Source: Megalonaias nervosa (lineage: Eukaryota > Mollusca > Bivalvia > Unionida > Unionidae). Taken from it: a DNA stretch of 64,000 bases. Positions 30,771-42,719 of the stretch are shown here, piece by piece (within the stretch, counting starts at the first letter, position 1; every line of letters begins with the position of its first letter). The stretch spans positions 1-64,000 of the forward strand of contig JAECUM010003309.1 in assembly GCA_016617855.1 (NCBI GenBank), given 5' to 3'. Below the pieces are notes generated by a model. That model did not search any database. It worked only from the letters and a program-made list of their open reading frames with translations, and had not been told where the DNA came from. The position numbers were made by a program, and so were the translations under genes.

Positions 30771-33700
30771 CCATAACGGCTTATCTCAGATTTCCTTTGA
30801 CTTTAGATAATGTTAAATTTACTTTGACTTTAGAGAATGTTAATAAAGTAGGTGGTTATGAAGAAAGCTTTATCATAACCCCAAACTCGGGTTCGCATCT
30901 TAGTCTAGATAAACATATAAATGTCTCAAATGTAAACCACATATTTATCGGAATCGCTTTAATTCATATAACGTTTTGCAATATTATTTAATAATGCACT
31001 GTTCTAGATCAGCCCTGCTGCATCAGTCAGAAGGTAATCAAATTGCTTAGATTTACGGTTTTTCAGTTGGGCAGAGAATGTTTTATGGAAAACAAACTTT
31101 CCATTCCATAGGTTACACAGAGTTAGGAAATTTCTAAGTAGTATAATAATGTAGATTTGAGAGAGTCTCAAGTCTTTTTGCATCCCATGTCTGACACCAT
31201 TTATAGATTTTCTGTGACCTTTATGCACTGAGGATTTTCACCACCTAATATGACTTCAGAAAGCAAAGCTGGTCCTGTTCTTAGGATAGTCAGTGCATCA
31301 AAATGCTGAAGTTGGTTTTCAAGGGACTGACGGACGAAGTATGGGTAGGTGGTGTTTTGCAAATCATGTAACTAATTTCTATAAATGTTAATTTATACGA
31401 ATTATTTCAGGGAAGAAGAAAACAGTACCTCGCCAAAGAAATACCTCAGCGAGCACTTCGGTATTGAATAAAAGTGCTCATAGGTGCTACCTTAGCTGAT
31501 AAACACTAGACGGTCGAACAGCTTGTAGGTAGCATCATGTGGATGATGTGTAAGCAAATGGAACACATGTTCAGCCAAATCACAAAGAACGTCGTTGACA
31601 CCATGTTGATAAGCTTGGGATTTTCACGTCACTCTTAGAGGAAAAAATATTGCGAAAGTTTTGCAGCGCAGCCCTTTCATCTTATGAATGGCGGCGGTGA
31701 AGGCTAGTTAGCCGGCTATACCAGGTCTGCCAAAAGCTTTGTCACAAATAAGTAGTTGGTTTATATTGACAATTTAGAGGTGTCTTACCATTAACTATTA
31801 GCTAAAATTAGTACTGGCTGCTTTCTAATTAAAACCATAGTGCCTTTATTAACTTTCAGTTTTTGAGGAGTTGGATATAGACGCGGCTCATCAATACAAA
31901 ACTAAATAGCAATGTTGATAGTCCACGACCTTCTGCCACAAAGATGCCGACTATACCGAAAAAGGGCGATAGCCCGTGAGGTTTAGCTTCAGCTCTTAAG
32001 CTTGAATCTCCTAGATTCTCTATGATTTAGAAGATGATATAGAACACGTAAGGTTTTCACCGAGTTCTCACCCATCACCATACTCGCCCTTAAAATCCAA
32101 TTGGTGTTAGCAAATGTGGAATGTTATCTTATACTAAGTAGCGCATATGCCTGCAATTAGAGTCATACAGAAAATAAAACGGACAATTGGAGGGTGTGGC
32201 ATTTGCTATGTATATTTAATTTAATTGTTTGTTTGTTAGTTTTAAATTTTTTATTCCATTACATGTTACTGTAATGCAACATTGTTTATTGGAGTTGACA
32301 TTCAGTTCTGTTTGACCTGATTGATTTTTTAATTTTTTTTTATTTCATTGATGTAAATAACTAATAATAGAAACAATGTATCTAGTTGCTGACCTAGTTT
32401 CGAAACCAGCCAGTTTTGGTAAATAACTTTTAAATTTTTTTTTATCTTTCTCAGTGTAAGAATCATTAAGTTGAGTCAAGGTCATACCTGGACTACGTGA
32501 CAAGTATCACGTGTTAATTTATAACAAACTTCTATTTCTTCTAGAAGAATGAACTTTTGACCCTCATCCGGGAATCTGTTTTGCGTCTTAATTAGTCGTA
32601 TGACTGATGTTTCCTTTTTTTTTATTTTTTATTTTTTTTATAAAGGTTTGTCAGTTGTGCTCTAACATCTAGCACTATAAGCTGTGTTATGTTGTGACCA
32701 GTTTGGGCTGAATTTTTATTTTCCTCAAATTATTGAATTCAAGTGATTCTGTTCTCTGGAAGTACAAAAGTGCTCTGACAAAAAACTTGGATGAAGACAT
32801 TCATTAGAATTTATACTGAATACAAAACTGGAATAATATCTTCTGTGATTCAACAAGGGACTGTTGACACATCTGCACTTTGTAGGATATTACGGACGTC
32901 ATCGCCTTCAATTTCGGATTTCATCGGGACTTGAATTCAGTTTCATTCAGGACTTTATATTGCTAGGACTTCTATATTTAATTCTTGGATTAGTTTTGGA
33001 TTTAATTCGCAAAACCGTAAGTTCTTTTTTTCTCATTTTTCACTTTGTATTCTAGGGACATAAATTATTTGTTAAATTTTATAAAGCTTGTTGTCTTCAC
33101 TCTTTTCTGTTATTTATTTTAAGAGCATAGACTCGTAACACATTATTCTGGCACATTAAATACATCGACATAGAAAAAGACATTTAATGAATGAGTAGTA
33201 TTCCCTAGTATGTGATACTGGAATGGCATTGCAAATGGCTGTTACGTTGATTTGTGCATGTTAAAAAAGAACAAAGATGAAATCTTTTTCAAACCAATGA
33301 TCCATACCTCAGCACTCATTTGATACACCTTTGTTTTCGCTATGCATGCACATTACAAATATGGTTGTGTCTTTTCAGTGTTTAGTGGTATAGTTTGCCT
33401 TCTCATGAAACGATAATCTGGATCGAAAATGCATACCGTAGATGGTATTAGGAAACTCCACGCAGTCGCATGTTACTTAAGAAAGGATGGTAAAAAATTG
33501 GGAAAACACTGCTTTATATAGGGATAAAAAGGATTAAAACTACGGCTGTAGCGTTATATCGATATATCGCAATACACCTCTGACACAATAATATCGCGAT
33601 AAAATTTAGCTTATCGCGATATTTATCTCATGTGTATGTAGTATGAAACAGAATATCAAGACTTTGAAAGAGTTTTAAAATGAAAGCAATGGCGAAAATT

Positions 33701-33995
33701 GTAGAAGCTTTAAACTACAGAATTCAATTTACTCTGGTATAACCATGTCAGCAAGGAATTTATATGTCAAGAATTTATACGAACCCTATTTTCTATCAGC
33801 TAACTTACTTCTGTATGTTTATTTTAAAAACGAATCAAATAAATGACAAGGGATACTAAGTACATTGCTTTAACTTTAAATATCCAGCATTCTTTAACGG
33901 CAATTCTTTATTGAAAGCATTCCGCAAGATCTAAGATTCATGACAAATATATTAAAACCTAATGAAAAACAGAGTTCCTGAGTTCACTTTATACC
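30771..33995. other. Host spacer between the two virus-like elements
   Basis: 3.2 kb, AT-rich, with T-runs around 32320-32640. No gene supported. An ATG-poor minus-strand frame at 31004-31228 reads SAQLKNRKSKQFDYLLTDAA and might be a transposon remnant, but I cannot name it. The last 450 bp (about 33540-33995) carry TATCGATATATCGC-type phrases that also occur just beyond the right end of Element B. Confidence 0.65.
33540..33995. repeat. Left half of a possible older transposon split by Element B
   Basis: The phrase tgtagcgttatatcgatata and further atatcgcgat motifs here are mirrored in inverted form at about 56590-56670 (atatcgcgatatattgtgat ... gtatcgttgcagtcctag). Such tgcaacgata ends are reminiscent of hAT-type transposon ends. 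The match is partial, so this is only a candidate host element. Confidence 0.4.
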
Positions 33996-34005
33996 AGTAC
34001 TGAAG

Positions 34006-34165
34006 GGGGGCGATATAGCGGCAATTGCAAGATACATTACAGACACCCCACCCTCCGGGCCTGTATAGCGACAAGATTTATAGCGACAATGGAAAAATAC
34101 ATTACAAGACCCCACTGGGCCTGTATAGCGACAAAAAATGTTGGGTCTGTATAGCGACAATAGGA
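34006..34165. repeat. Tip repeats of the left TIR of Element B
   Basis: Short direct repeats of ctgtatagcgacaa separated by variable spacers (four copies between about 34060 and 34160), mirrored at about 55855-56005. Repeated sites at both tips could be binding sites for the integrase or for a terminal protein; this is inference. Confidence 0.75.
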
Positions 34166-34410
34166 ATGGAACAGGTGAGATGACGTCACGGTACTGGCAA
34201 CAATGTTTCAAGTGGCTGACCTGAATACGTGCGGCTACCTTAGGTAGGGACAAACACAATCGAGACAGAGACATAGAAACATGGTTAGAGACAGAGACAT
34301 ATACAACACAACCATAGACTGATGAACATCAATCATTCATACCTAAATTATACAACAGACTAAAACAAAATTTAGGCAAGAAAGAGTAAATCTTTTCGAG
34401 ATATAGGAGT

Positions 34411-34426
34411 GGCCCTGAAAAGGGCC
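34411..34426 (-). terminator. Histone-type 3' stem-loop (left TIR gene)
   Basis: On the minus strand GGCCCTTTTCAGGGCC, a perfect 6-bp stem with a TTTC loop. It fits the metazoan histone mRNA 3' stem-loop (consensus GGYYCTTHTCAGRRCC). A purine-rich cgaaaaga follows about 15 nt downstream, where the histone downstream element lies. Confidence 0.8.
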
Positions 34427-34577
34427 TTTGGGTTCTTCTTCTATGTTCTCCATTTCTTCCACCAGGTTCTCACATTCTGTATGATTCAATTCTTCTGCTT
34501 CTTCTTTTTGTTCTCTTGCATCCAGTCAGGATGTCCCATAGATCTAAATTTTTCTTGCACTTTCATCCAGTTGTTGT

Positions 34578-35030
34578 TCAGTATCTCAAAACTCTTCTTT
34601 TTTTCTTTCTGTTTTCCCTCTCCTTTTTCTCTTTTGTCCACGTCTCTTCGATTTTCTTTACCTCATCTTCCATTACCTTTCTCATCATGTCTTCAGCTTT
34701 CTTTAATTTCTCTAATCCCCACAGGACAAAAGACCACTCAGTGAAATTGGCTATGTCTTGCAAAAAGCACCTCACTTGTATGACATTATCAAGGGCCTCC
34801 TTCAATGTTCCCACTCTCACATGTTTAGGATGGATGAAGCCTCTTAATTTCTCTACTTGCTCCTCTATCATGCCTAGCACTAGATCCCTGGTTACCTTCA
34901 GGCTGGTGACTTGACTGGTCACAAAGTCTTTCGTAACTGGATATCTCCATTCTTTTTCAAGCCTTTCCATCATATAGGCTGCATCACCATCCAGTACCAA
35001 CTGTGTTTCAAATCGTTGAACAAATCCATG
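34578..35030 (-). pseudogene. TIR-borne coiled-coil gene, left copy (frameshifted)
   Basis: Copy of the intact gene at 54985-55509. The true start (MDLFN) is at about 35029, but one G is missing after the ctggatg near 35000, so the reading leaves frame. The conserved body (KEWRYPVTKDFVTSQVTSLK ... LWGLEKLKKAEDMMRKV) is open from 35000. A second indel in an A-rich run near 34600 truncates the C-terminus (NRKKKRRVLRY). Function unknown; see the right copy. Confidence 0.85.
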
Positions 35031-35034
35031 TTGT

Positions 35035-35110
35035 GTTAACTAGTCAACGCTGGGTAGCCAGACTGACGACCGCTCCGAGTTATATACGTGAAGCACGGAC
35101 GTGAAGTAAA
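35035..35110 (-). promoter_or_regulatory. TATA promoter and leader module (left TIR gene)
   Basis: On the minus strand: cacgtccgtgcttcacgtat, TATATAAC, then a leader with cagtctggctacccagcgtt directly before the gene. The same order (GTCCGTGC, TATA, CAGTCTGGCTACCC, TTGAC) occurs at 36420-36495 and 54911-54980, and a cut version at about 37163-37194. Confidence 0.78.
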
Positions 35111-35129
35111 GCATCCCTTACACTCACTT

Positions 35130-35770
35130 CATATATTATATACTATCCACACAGAAGGGGAGAAAAGAAAAAGCACACCATATCTACTATTCACACAGAA
35201 GGGAAGAGAAGAAAAACACACCATATCTACTATCCACACAGAAGGGAAGAGAAGAAAAAAACACCATAAATACTATCCACACAGATGGGGAGAGAACAAA
35301 AAAAACACACCATATCTGCTATTCACACAGAAGGGAAGAGATGAAAACACACACCATATGTACTATCTACACAGAAGGGAAGAGAAAGAAAAAGTACACC
35401 ATATCTACTATCCATACAAACGTACGCGAACGCATAAAACACACCATATATACTATCCACAGAAACAAACGCGAACGCATAAAACACACCCATATCTACT
35501 ATCCACACAGACGGGAAGAGAAAAAAAAACAAACAAACCCCACGCCATATCTACTATCCACACAGAACGGAAGAGTTGAAAAAACACACCATATCTACTA
35601 TCCACACAAACGTACGCGAACGCATAAAACACACCATATATGCTATCAACACAAACGTACGCGAACGCATAAAACACACCATATCTACTATCCACACAGA
35701 CTGGAAGAGAAGAAAAAACACAACATATCTACTATACGCACAAACGTACGCGAACGCATAAAACACACAC
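35130..35770. repeat. Minisatellite in the left TIR of Element B
   Basis: About 14-15 units of 40-50 bp built on ccatatctactatccacaca followed by either a gaagggaagagaag or a cgtacgcgaacgcata variant. The two kinds are interspersed. The inverse array lies at about 54170-54880. Long frames in both directions through these arrays are repeat artefacts. Confidence 0.95.
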
Positions 35771-35881
35771 ACATACACACACAGACATACATCAGTAAAT
35801 GAGTAAGTGTTTATAGTCACACTGCTCTACATTCACGCAAATTGGCAACTTGAATAGTGTCTCTTTTTTAGAGATCTGGTT

Positions 35882-35897
35882 AGCCCTGAGAAGGGCT
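35882..35897 (-). terminator. Histone-type 3' stem-loop (second coiled-coil gene)
   Basis: Minus strand AGCCCTTCTCAGGGCT: perfect 6-bp stem, loop TCTC. A purine-rich aaaaaagagac, containing the AAAGAG typical of histone downstream elements, starts about 13 nt after the stem. It lies about 160 nt after the stop of the gene at 36054-36416. Confidence 0.78.
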
Positions 35898-36053
35898 GTT
35901 TTTCCTTGGAACTTCAGATGCACCTGGCTAATGGTGACTTCTCCCAGGCCGGGCACCATAGACACATCTCCTACTCCAATCATTTGCCCAATTCACATTT
36001 GTGATTAGGAGCATAGAGGCCTCTTGAATGGCTTCAGATCCCCAACCTTCAGT

Positions 36054-36416
36054 TTATGGGATTCTGAAGACTACCCTCTGTCTACTCCTATGCCGGACCC
36101 GGGGATGTTGTTGTTGTTGTGGTTGCTCTCTCAAGCTATCAATTTTGGGAGCCTCAGGTCTTGGTGCAGGTATTGTTTGCGGTGCTGGTACTGGCTGTGG
36201 AGGTGTACTGACCATTGGCTTCACCTCACACACAGGACTTAGCATAAGGTGGGGCAGGATACTTTCCTCCTTCTCTTTCTTCTTTTTCCTCTTCTCTTTC
36301 GCCTCTTTTATTTCGGCTTCCTCCTGTATTGCCTCCATGGCCAGTTCGTCTAGCAGTCGCCTGGCATACTCCAGGTGCATCTGAAGTTCCAGTAACTTTG
36401 CAATTCTGTTACTCAT
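36054..36416 (-). CDS. Coiled-coil protein with Pro/Gln-rich tail
   Basis: The start at 36416 (MSNRIAKLLELQMHLEYARR) is chosen because the promoter/leader module ends just upstream; the frame is open further up, but through that module. About 120 residues: a Glu/Lys coiled coil (EAEIKEAKEKRKKKKEKEES), then a Pro-rich segment (STPPQPVPAPQTIPAPRP) and Gln/Arg-rich end. It shares promoter, leader and 3' stem-loop with the TIR gene and the next gene, so the three are probably co-regulated paralogues or at least one regulon. Function unknown. Confidence 0.68.
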   Translation of the reverse strand: MSNRIAKLLELQMHLEYARRLLDELAMEAIQEEAEIKEAKEKRKKKKEKEESILPHLMLSPVCEVKPMVSTPPQPVPAPQTIPAPRPEAPKIDSLREQPQQQQHPRVRHRSRQRVVFRIP

Positions 36417-36419
36417 CCT

Positions 36420-36500
36420 CAACGTTGATACGTCAACGATGGGTAGCCAGACTGACGATCGCTTCGCTTTATATCCCTGGAGCACGGACGTGAATGAAAA
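36420..36500 (-). promoter_or_regulatory. TATA promoter and leader module (second coiled-coil gene)
   Basis: Minus strand: tgttttcattcacgtccgtg, TATAAAG within gggatataaagcg, then cagtctggctacccatcgtt and tgacgtatcaacg, ending 3 bp before the ATG. It matches the module of the TIR gene base for base in its core. Confidence 0.8.
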
Positions 36501-36749
36501 CATCACCTTACACCAAAACTTACAACACCACAATTACTATTACATGGAACGCGCGAACCTAAAAGAAACACTCACGTTGACTTCTTTACTTACACAGACA
36601 CACACAATCGGACTAGATAGAGAAACGAAGTGTGGATTTTTACTGACAAAAGAAACAAAGTGCTTATAGATACACTTCTATTTTTTAAAACATAAACACA
36701 CATATTTTCTTGGCAATTGAATTAGTATGACTTTTCGAGAGTGTTGGGT

Positions 36750-36765
36750 AGTCCTGAAAAGGGCT
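36750..36765 (-). terminator. Histone-type 3' stem-loop, one mismatch (third coiled-coil gene)
   Basis: Minus strand AGCCCTTTTCAGGACT: 6-bp stem with one mismatch and a TTTC loop; downstream tctcgaaaagtc is the purine-rich element. The sequence after the stem is similar to that at the other copies. Confidence 0.68.
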
Positions 36766-36889
36766 GTTTTTGTTGACGGGGGAGTGATGGCAATCTTTTA
36801 TCGTCTAAGATTGCGTCCCCGTCAGGCAGCAAACTCTCCTACAGGATACGGTCTGCTTCTTCGGAAAGAGAAGGAGAACTCCTTGGTGT

Positions 36890-37162
36890 CTACTCGGCAG
36901 TCGACAAAACCTCTGTCTGGCTCCTTCTTCTGCTGCTGTTGTTGTTGTTGCTGATCTCTTTGCTGCTTCTGAAGTCTATACTTTCTGTCCACTCTTCTTG
37001 TTCTTTCTTGATTTCTTCTCTGAAGAGTTCTATCAGGTTTTCGGTCACTTTCACCATCCTGACATTCTCTATCTCTTCAGGCTTTGGTATCAGGTTTTGC
37101 CTGACACGATGTAAATTCACGTAAGCTTCGTTCAGCTTCTCTAGTCTTGAAGGCATGTTCAT
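36890..37162 (-). CDS. Third small coiled-coil protein
   Basis: The start at 37162 (MNMPSRLEKLNEAYVNLHRV) is the first ATG; a TTG upstream is not used as a start in eukaryotes. About 90 residues: helical, with LIELFREEIKKEQEEWTESI, then Asn/Ser/Arg-rich end. Its leader (tggccatccatggttgactc) is the end of the shared promoter module, but the TATA part is missing because foreign sequence begins at about 37195. Hence it probably lost its promoter. Function unknown. Confidence 0.6.
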   Translation of the reverse strand: MNMPSRLEKLNEAYVNLHRVRQNLIPKPEEIENVRMVKVTENLIELFREEIKKEQEEWTESIDFRSSKEISNNNNSSRRRSQTEVLSTAE

Positions 37163-37559
37163 AGGTGAACGAGTCAACCATGGATGGCCAGACTACTTAC
37201 TTAATTTGGATTAAGGTCGCTTTCGCCAACTTGGGCATGTGCGACCGATTAATGCCCCCATTGGAGACTGATTGATTTTTTCGAGGGGGACAGGATAGTG
37301 ACGCGTCCCCTCGCTTTAATGCACACTGAGTGTGCTGATAGATTTTGTTCGTATTCGGGACATTGAGTTCCACGAGACAAGTCGTGAGTGGGAATTGACC
37401 CTCACGCACTCACATGGTTAGGTTAAAAATGCCCGGTCGAGGCAAGGCAGGAAAGGTGGTCTTGAGGAAGGCGTTGTACATCCGGGTTCTTTTTGAATCC
37501 CTATTTTCCGAAAAATAAATGTTGGCGTGTAGACGTAATTATAATTTGACAATAGTATT

Positions 37560-38000
37560 TGTGCTGTTTATAGAAGTGGTAATGATATAGTGGGCCAACA
37601 TATGCTAAATGTTAATTTAAATTTATTTGAATTAGTTACTATTTAGTTGCTGATTGATGGCTGGGTTTTGCCACCTTATATACTTAATGCGCCACCTTGT
37701 GTGGCTGGACCTGATGGCTTTGGAGTTGAACCACCTTATACAGATAATCTGAGGTCTTATGAGGTCTTATGCTATGTCTATATTATGTAGATTCAAGATT
37801 TTTAACGCGCCGCATTGTGCGGCTGGTCCTAATGGCGTTTGGTTTTAAGCCACCTTATAAAGCCAATTTGGGGTCTTACGTTATATTTAGTTAATTAATT
37901 AGTCAAATTGTTGCCGCATTGTGCAGCTGGACCTGATGGTTGGGTTTAGTGAAACCTTATAATGACTAAGTGTAATGGCCAGTTTATTTTTTTTTTTATT
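37560..38000. repeat. Tandem repeats in the 3' region of the LINE
   Basis: Diverged units of about 110-150 bp share gcgccaccttgtgtggctgg/gccgcattgtgcggctgg and ccaccttata. Seen three times. A 3' untranslated region with repeats is common in LINEs; no coding. Confidence 0.7.
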
Positions 38001-38499
38001 TTAATGATCCACTGTATCACAAGATGTAGACATAGGATGAGTTGTTAGTAATTTTATTCAGGAAAAATTGTGATAGATGGTTGTCGACTTTGATACCGGT
38101 AGTCATATTGCATTGTTTGACGGATCACAATCCCAATGCCGTATATGGCAGTTGAATTGTAAGGTATAGAAAGTTAAGTTGGTAAATAATGAACCTAGAT
38201 ACATGCAGTCGCATTGCATTGCCCGACGAACCACACCTCTCAACTCAAAATCGTTCCATGAGATCCGAGATGAGACAAGGGCTCCAGCCCGCGCATAGGC
38301 TGGTACATACCCCTAAGTGGGCCGTAAACCGAAGCCTCCACCCCATCTCGCACCCCCTGGTTCGATCATTTGGTGTGGCTAACGTCAGGCAACTGTTTCT
38401 GCTACTGCTTGTTATGATTTACGGTGACGAATTGGAGTATGAATTAAATTTTCTCAATTTTATCAATCTCATTAAGGAAGAGCAATATTGACTCGTTGG

Positions 38500-39560
38500 T
38501 TATGTTCGGGTTAGGGTTACTGTGGTATAATAGGTCTGGATAGGAACATGGCGAATCAATTGCTTTAATGGAAGTGAATAGTTTTTCCCTTTGTTTTGGT
38601 ATTTGTGGCAGGTGTTAAACACGTGGTGTAGATCCTCAGTACTTGGGCAATAGGGGCAATTAGGATTTCGTTCTGTATTGGATTTTATGTATCTCGCCAT
38701 ACTGCCTGCCAGCAATGTTTTCTCCAGTTTTAATTCTATTTATGATACGTTGGTCATGTTTATTAAGAGTTGGTGGGGGTTTGATTTAGCATATTTTTTA
38801 GAAGCAATCTTGTTTCTTTTAAGAAATTTTCCCTTCCAGTTGTATTTCCGGTTTCCAGGGAGTATAAAACGCTAAGCGAATCGCTAATTATTAGCGTTTT
38901 GGGGAATTTACGATTGTCTGCCAATTTGATCGCTTCTAATATAGCCCAGAATTCTGCTGTGTATGTAGAGCAGTTATTAGGTAGTCTTGATCCATGTTCT
39001 TCATTTATCTTCGGTATGGTAAGGGCAGCAGCGGTTTTGTCTGGGTGGATTGTTTTTGATCCATCGGTGTAAATTTTGATATAGTCTTTGTACTTGGTGT
39101 CGATTATTGTTAACACTTTGGATCTTATTTCTAGCGGGCGGTCTAGTTTAGAGCCAAAGGTTTTCGCTAGGAGATAAATGGTGGTTTTGTTTCATGTCCA
39201 AGTGGTCGGGTCTGGATATTTGGTGGTTTCCGTTTGGAGCTCTTCTATATTTAGTTCTTTACTTAATTAATGTATCTTCTTTTCTGATGGAGGGTTCGGA
39301 ACGAGGTTCTTACTGAATGAGAATTGATGGTATCTCTCGTAGGGTGTGAGGGATCATGTACCGAGACTCTCACTGCATATCTTAATATCAACTCTTCTCT
39401 TCTTAATGCGAGTGGTGTCTCACCTGTGAGGAGTTGCATTTCTTCTTTGGATGTGTTTGGTAGGGAGCCTGTACATATTTTAACGCCTTGGTTTGGATTA
39501 TGTCCAAATGTTTAAGAAGGGTCTGTTTTGCTGATGCGTAAATCTGGCACCCGTAGTCCA
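38500..39560 (-). pseudogene. LINE reverse transcriptase end and RNase H
   Basis: At 39560-39200 the translation reads SKLDYGCQIYASAKQTLLKH and LTGETPLALRREELILRYAV, the thumb region that follows a LINE reverse transcriptase. At 39116-38763 is RNase H: IKIYTDGSKT (first catalytic Asp), AEFWAILEAIKLADN (Glu) and LIISDSLSVLYSLE (Asp). At 38715-38500 is a zinc-finger-like CPYCPSTEDLHHVFNTC, the tail of such ORF2 proteins. The frames differ, so it is dead. Confidence 0.82.
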
Positions 39561-39599
39561 GTTTCGATCTAATTGGCAGTATTGGTTTGTTACCAGCAT

Positions 39600-41957
39600 T
39601 GATTTTCCATTGTTACCTGCATTGATTACCGGCGGGATTGGTTTGTTACCAGCATTGCTTTTTCCATTGTTACTTGAATTGCTTATTGGTTTGTTATTCT
39701 TTCTTCTGTATGGTTCAAAGTTTGGTGATATACACACATGATGTTTGTCTATCTGCAAATTTGAGATTGAACCGCTGTTATCACTAGCATTGCTTTTTGG
39801 GGTGAATTTGTGCTCAGTTTGCTCACTAATCCTTTTGATTGGTGGTAAGATTGGGTTCTCTGTCAGCTCAAGGGGAGTAGGGTAAGTAGATTGCTGGGAG
39901 GGTACTGTTCCCCTGCTCTGCTGTGTATGCGGTAGTGGCGTCAACGATTTGGCTCTTAGATAGGTTAAACTTTTTTCCTCCATAAGACGGATTATTTCCT
40001 TTTGCCTTAGGGCGTATGGACAGGAATTCGATTTGGGGTGATGTGGTTCTAGGCAGTTTGTGCATTTTTGTCCCTGAAAAGTGCACTTGCTACTGTGACC
40101 GCTGCCACAAGTGTCTCATTTGTGCTTGTATTTGCACCTGCTGGCTTGGTGGCCACATGCTTTGCAGTTGCTGAAAAAGCGTGGTTTGTTAGTGTAGTCT
40201 TCGAGGGGGATGGAATGGCCACCGAAAAAGACAAGTGGAGGTGGAGTTGTATAGAATTCTAGCAGAATTACCGATGACATAAGATCACGGTTTATCCGCA
40301 GTCTGTATGCCTTGGAGATATCAGCTCCTTGGGTTAACAGTTCGTGGGCGATCACTGTGTTGCTGAAGTTGATATATTTCTTGTAAAACCTCACAAACTT
40401 TTTATAAACAACACTATGTTTGGTAGTTTCTGCTTTATTGGATGTTGACTTTTCTTCTTCTTTGGTGATCTTTGGTACTTCTTGCTGTTGTTTTTCCTGG
40501 TGTTTAAAATTCGTCTTCAGCGAGTTATGCCTTGATATATATATTTTGGTTTGTCCAATTTTCTCAATCTCCATATATTTGGCCACCTGTTTCAGAGTGC
40601 TGCATCTCACTATTACATAATATGTGTTTGGTCTTAAGATTTCAAAGGTAGCTGAGTGGGTTCTGGTCAAGACCGATGCGATGCTTTTGGTACTTAGATT
40701 GATTTTTTGGAGTTGCCACAGCTGATAAAGAGTGTATGTTCCTTACTGTGGTATATTCTCTTGTTGGTTTTTGTTGTTAATTGTTACTGTACTAGGACTT
40801 TCTTCTTATCATTGTGTTGTTTGATTATTCCTTTCTTGGTCTTTTGTGCCTTTGATTTTCCGTCAGCAGGTGTTTTCCCTTTGCCATCGTATGCTTCTGG
40901 TCGGTCTATGTCTACTAAGGGGTGATAAAGCGTGCATGAGCATACTAATGCTAGGTTCACCTGTTTCCAATAAGTCTTCCATCGTGATTTCCTTGGATGG
41001 TCCAGGTGTTTGACTTGAGTGTAATACCTCTTTTTGGGAGTTTTTCTTGGTTCTCTTGGTGATTTCCAGTGTGGGGCTGGTAAGCGATTGCGGTGGTAAT
41101 AACCCAGTTTGCTTAGCGCTTTGCCCCTTGGCACAGGAGGTTTTTGCAGTGATTAGACCTGGGGTGTCCACCACCGCAGCACCTTGATGATTTGACCATT
41201 GAATTTGGTGAGGGATTGGGGAAGTTGGTGAAAGTGGTAATAGGGATTACATGGAGGCGGGTATGTGATTAGGGATTGAATTGAAAAGGAAGGAACATTT
41301 GGGGAAGATGGTAAATAAGGGGCAAGCAATTGGTTTGGGGGTGAAGGGCGAGGAGTGGAGGTTTGGTTAGGATCCTTACCAGCTACTCCATCTTTTAATA
41401 GAGACATTGCCTTCGGGTCTAATAGGGGGTAATGGGTTGTTTCAATCACAACCCCTTCTGCGGATACCATTGCACTGCTGGTGAGAACCACTTGAATAGG
41501 TTTTTTCGTATTAGGGGACATGTTTAATGTGTCTAGCATACCTGCAGATTCCAAGGCTGATGCGGGTGTGGCAATCACTGATGCAATAGTTGACGCATTC
41601 AGGTTGTTTGATTCTCCAGGAGTGCTTGGTAAAAAGGGGATTATTGAGGGGTTCAACGTCCACTGGTATTTTGGAATTCACATCAAGCGGGCACTGAACG
41701 AGTACACGGGCGGTGGGGGAGGATGAAAAACTTCCCATTACAGTAAGAAAGGTAATGGGACTTTTGACTTTTTTGAGGGCTCTGCCGACACCATCATTGC
41801 TAACATTCAAGTTTTGTGGGACAGGTGAGTATGATGGGGTGGTATTTGGGGAGTTGCATTTACTTGCCAATTTTAAGATATTGTTGACATTTTGCCTGAA
41901 TGAATTCATTTTAACTTGTGATCTAATTATTCGTAACATTTTGAAAAATGGAGCCAA
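39600..41957 (-). pseudogene. LINE ORF1 (nucleic-acid-binding, CCHC)
   Basis: It starts near 41957 with a Ser/Pro-rich region, spread over several frames. At 40670-40116 is an RRM-like segment (LRPNTYYVIVRCSTLKQVAK) and the first zinc knuckle (CKACGHQASRCKYKH). More Cys-His knuckles continue in other frames to about 39980. The end has Asn/Gly-rich imperfect repeats around 39570-39660, where the deletion junction with ORF2 lies. ORF1 proteins bind the element RNA. Confidence 0.75.
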
Positions 41958-42719
41958 AATTTGAAAAATGTTAAGTAGGTCAGGAGGTTGGTTTTCAGTA
42001 GTTAACTACTACTTTTGTTGAATCGTGAGCCTAAATAAATATTTCTAATTTTGTAATCAACAGGTTTATTACGGACAATTAATACAATTAATACTAATAA
42101 TGATAGCTAATTTGAGAATGTGATCTACAGTCACTGGTAGAAAATCTTGCAATGATCTGCAAGGGCTTGCCGACCTGCGAGGATTCCAGCCAGGTATAAG
42201 TCAGTGTGATTCCTGACACCTGTTGTGAGTTCTAGTTCACTATTTATCTTCCTTATTGAAACACTGAAATATAGGCTTTATACCCGACTGTATAGTTAAT
42301 TAACAGTCATATACTAAATTGGGGGTGGGGGTGGTTTGTTAGTGGACTGAGATAAAGATAAGAATAAAGTGAATAAATAAACAGCACAAAAAATCACCAG
42401 AAGGTTTATAACTAAATTGTAAAAATTACCTTTTAGATTCCAATCCCTAAATTAGTTTTGAATTAAAGAGGTGATAGCGTATTTCCGTTCTCCTGCTGGG
42501 CGGGCTGCCAGACCACAGCGCTGGTCGAAAAGGTTGATGGGCTGCTAGTCCACTTCTACTGGTCGAAACCGCTTGGCGGGCTGCAATCTGCTAGGCGGGC
42601 TGCAGTTCTGTTCCTATTTGACGATTTGATTTGGTGGTAGTCCCTGACAATTGATGCTACAACTTTTTGCTTTATGAATCTGTACACTTCTAAAGAGTGA
42701 CAAGACCCAATGTACGTGT

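Larger units (their letters stand above)
33996..35770 (+). repeat. Element B left terminal inverted repeat
   Basis: It matches 54170-56018 in reverse complement with scattered substitutions and indels. From the tip inward: a GGGGGGCGATA tip with TATAGCGACAA-type repeats (34006-34160), the stem-loop and coiled-coil gene (34411-35030), a promoter module (about 35040-35110) and a minisatellite (about 35130-35770). Confidence 0.93.

Noticed and set aside
31004..31228. Possible transposase tail (KSKQFDYLLTDAAG)
   Set aside because: A vague memory of transposon proteins only; no motif of a named family is visible.
35088..35820. Frames rich in Tyr, His and Thr in the left TIR
   Set aside because: Translation of the minisatellite in several frames; the same appears inverted at 54240-54926.
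37429..37520. Reading MPGRGKAGKVVLRKAL, reminiscent of a histone tail
   Set aside because: Short, plus-strand, followed by no histone fold, and in LINE 3' or junction sequence; the likeness is chance.
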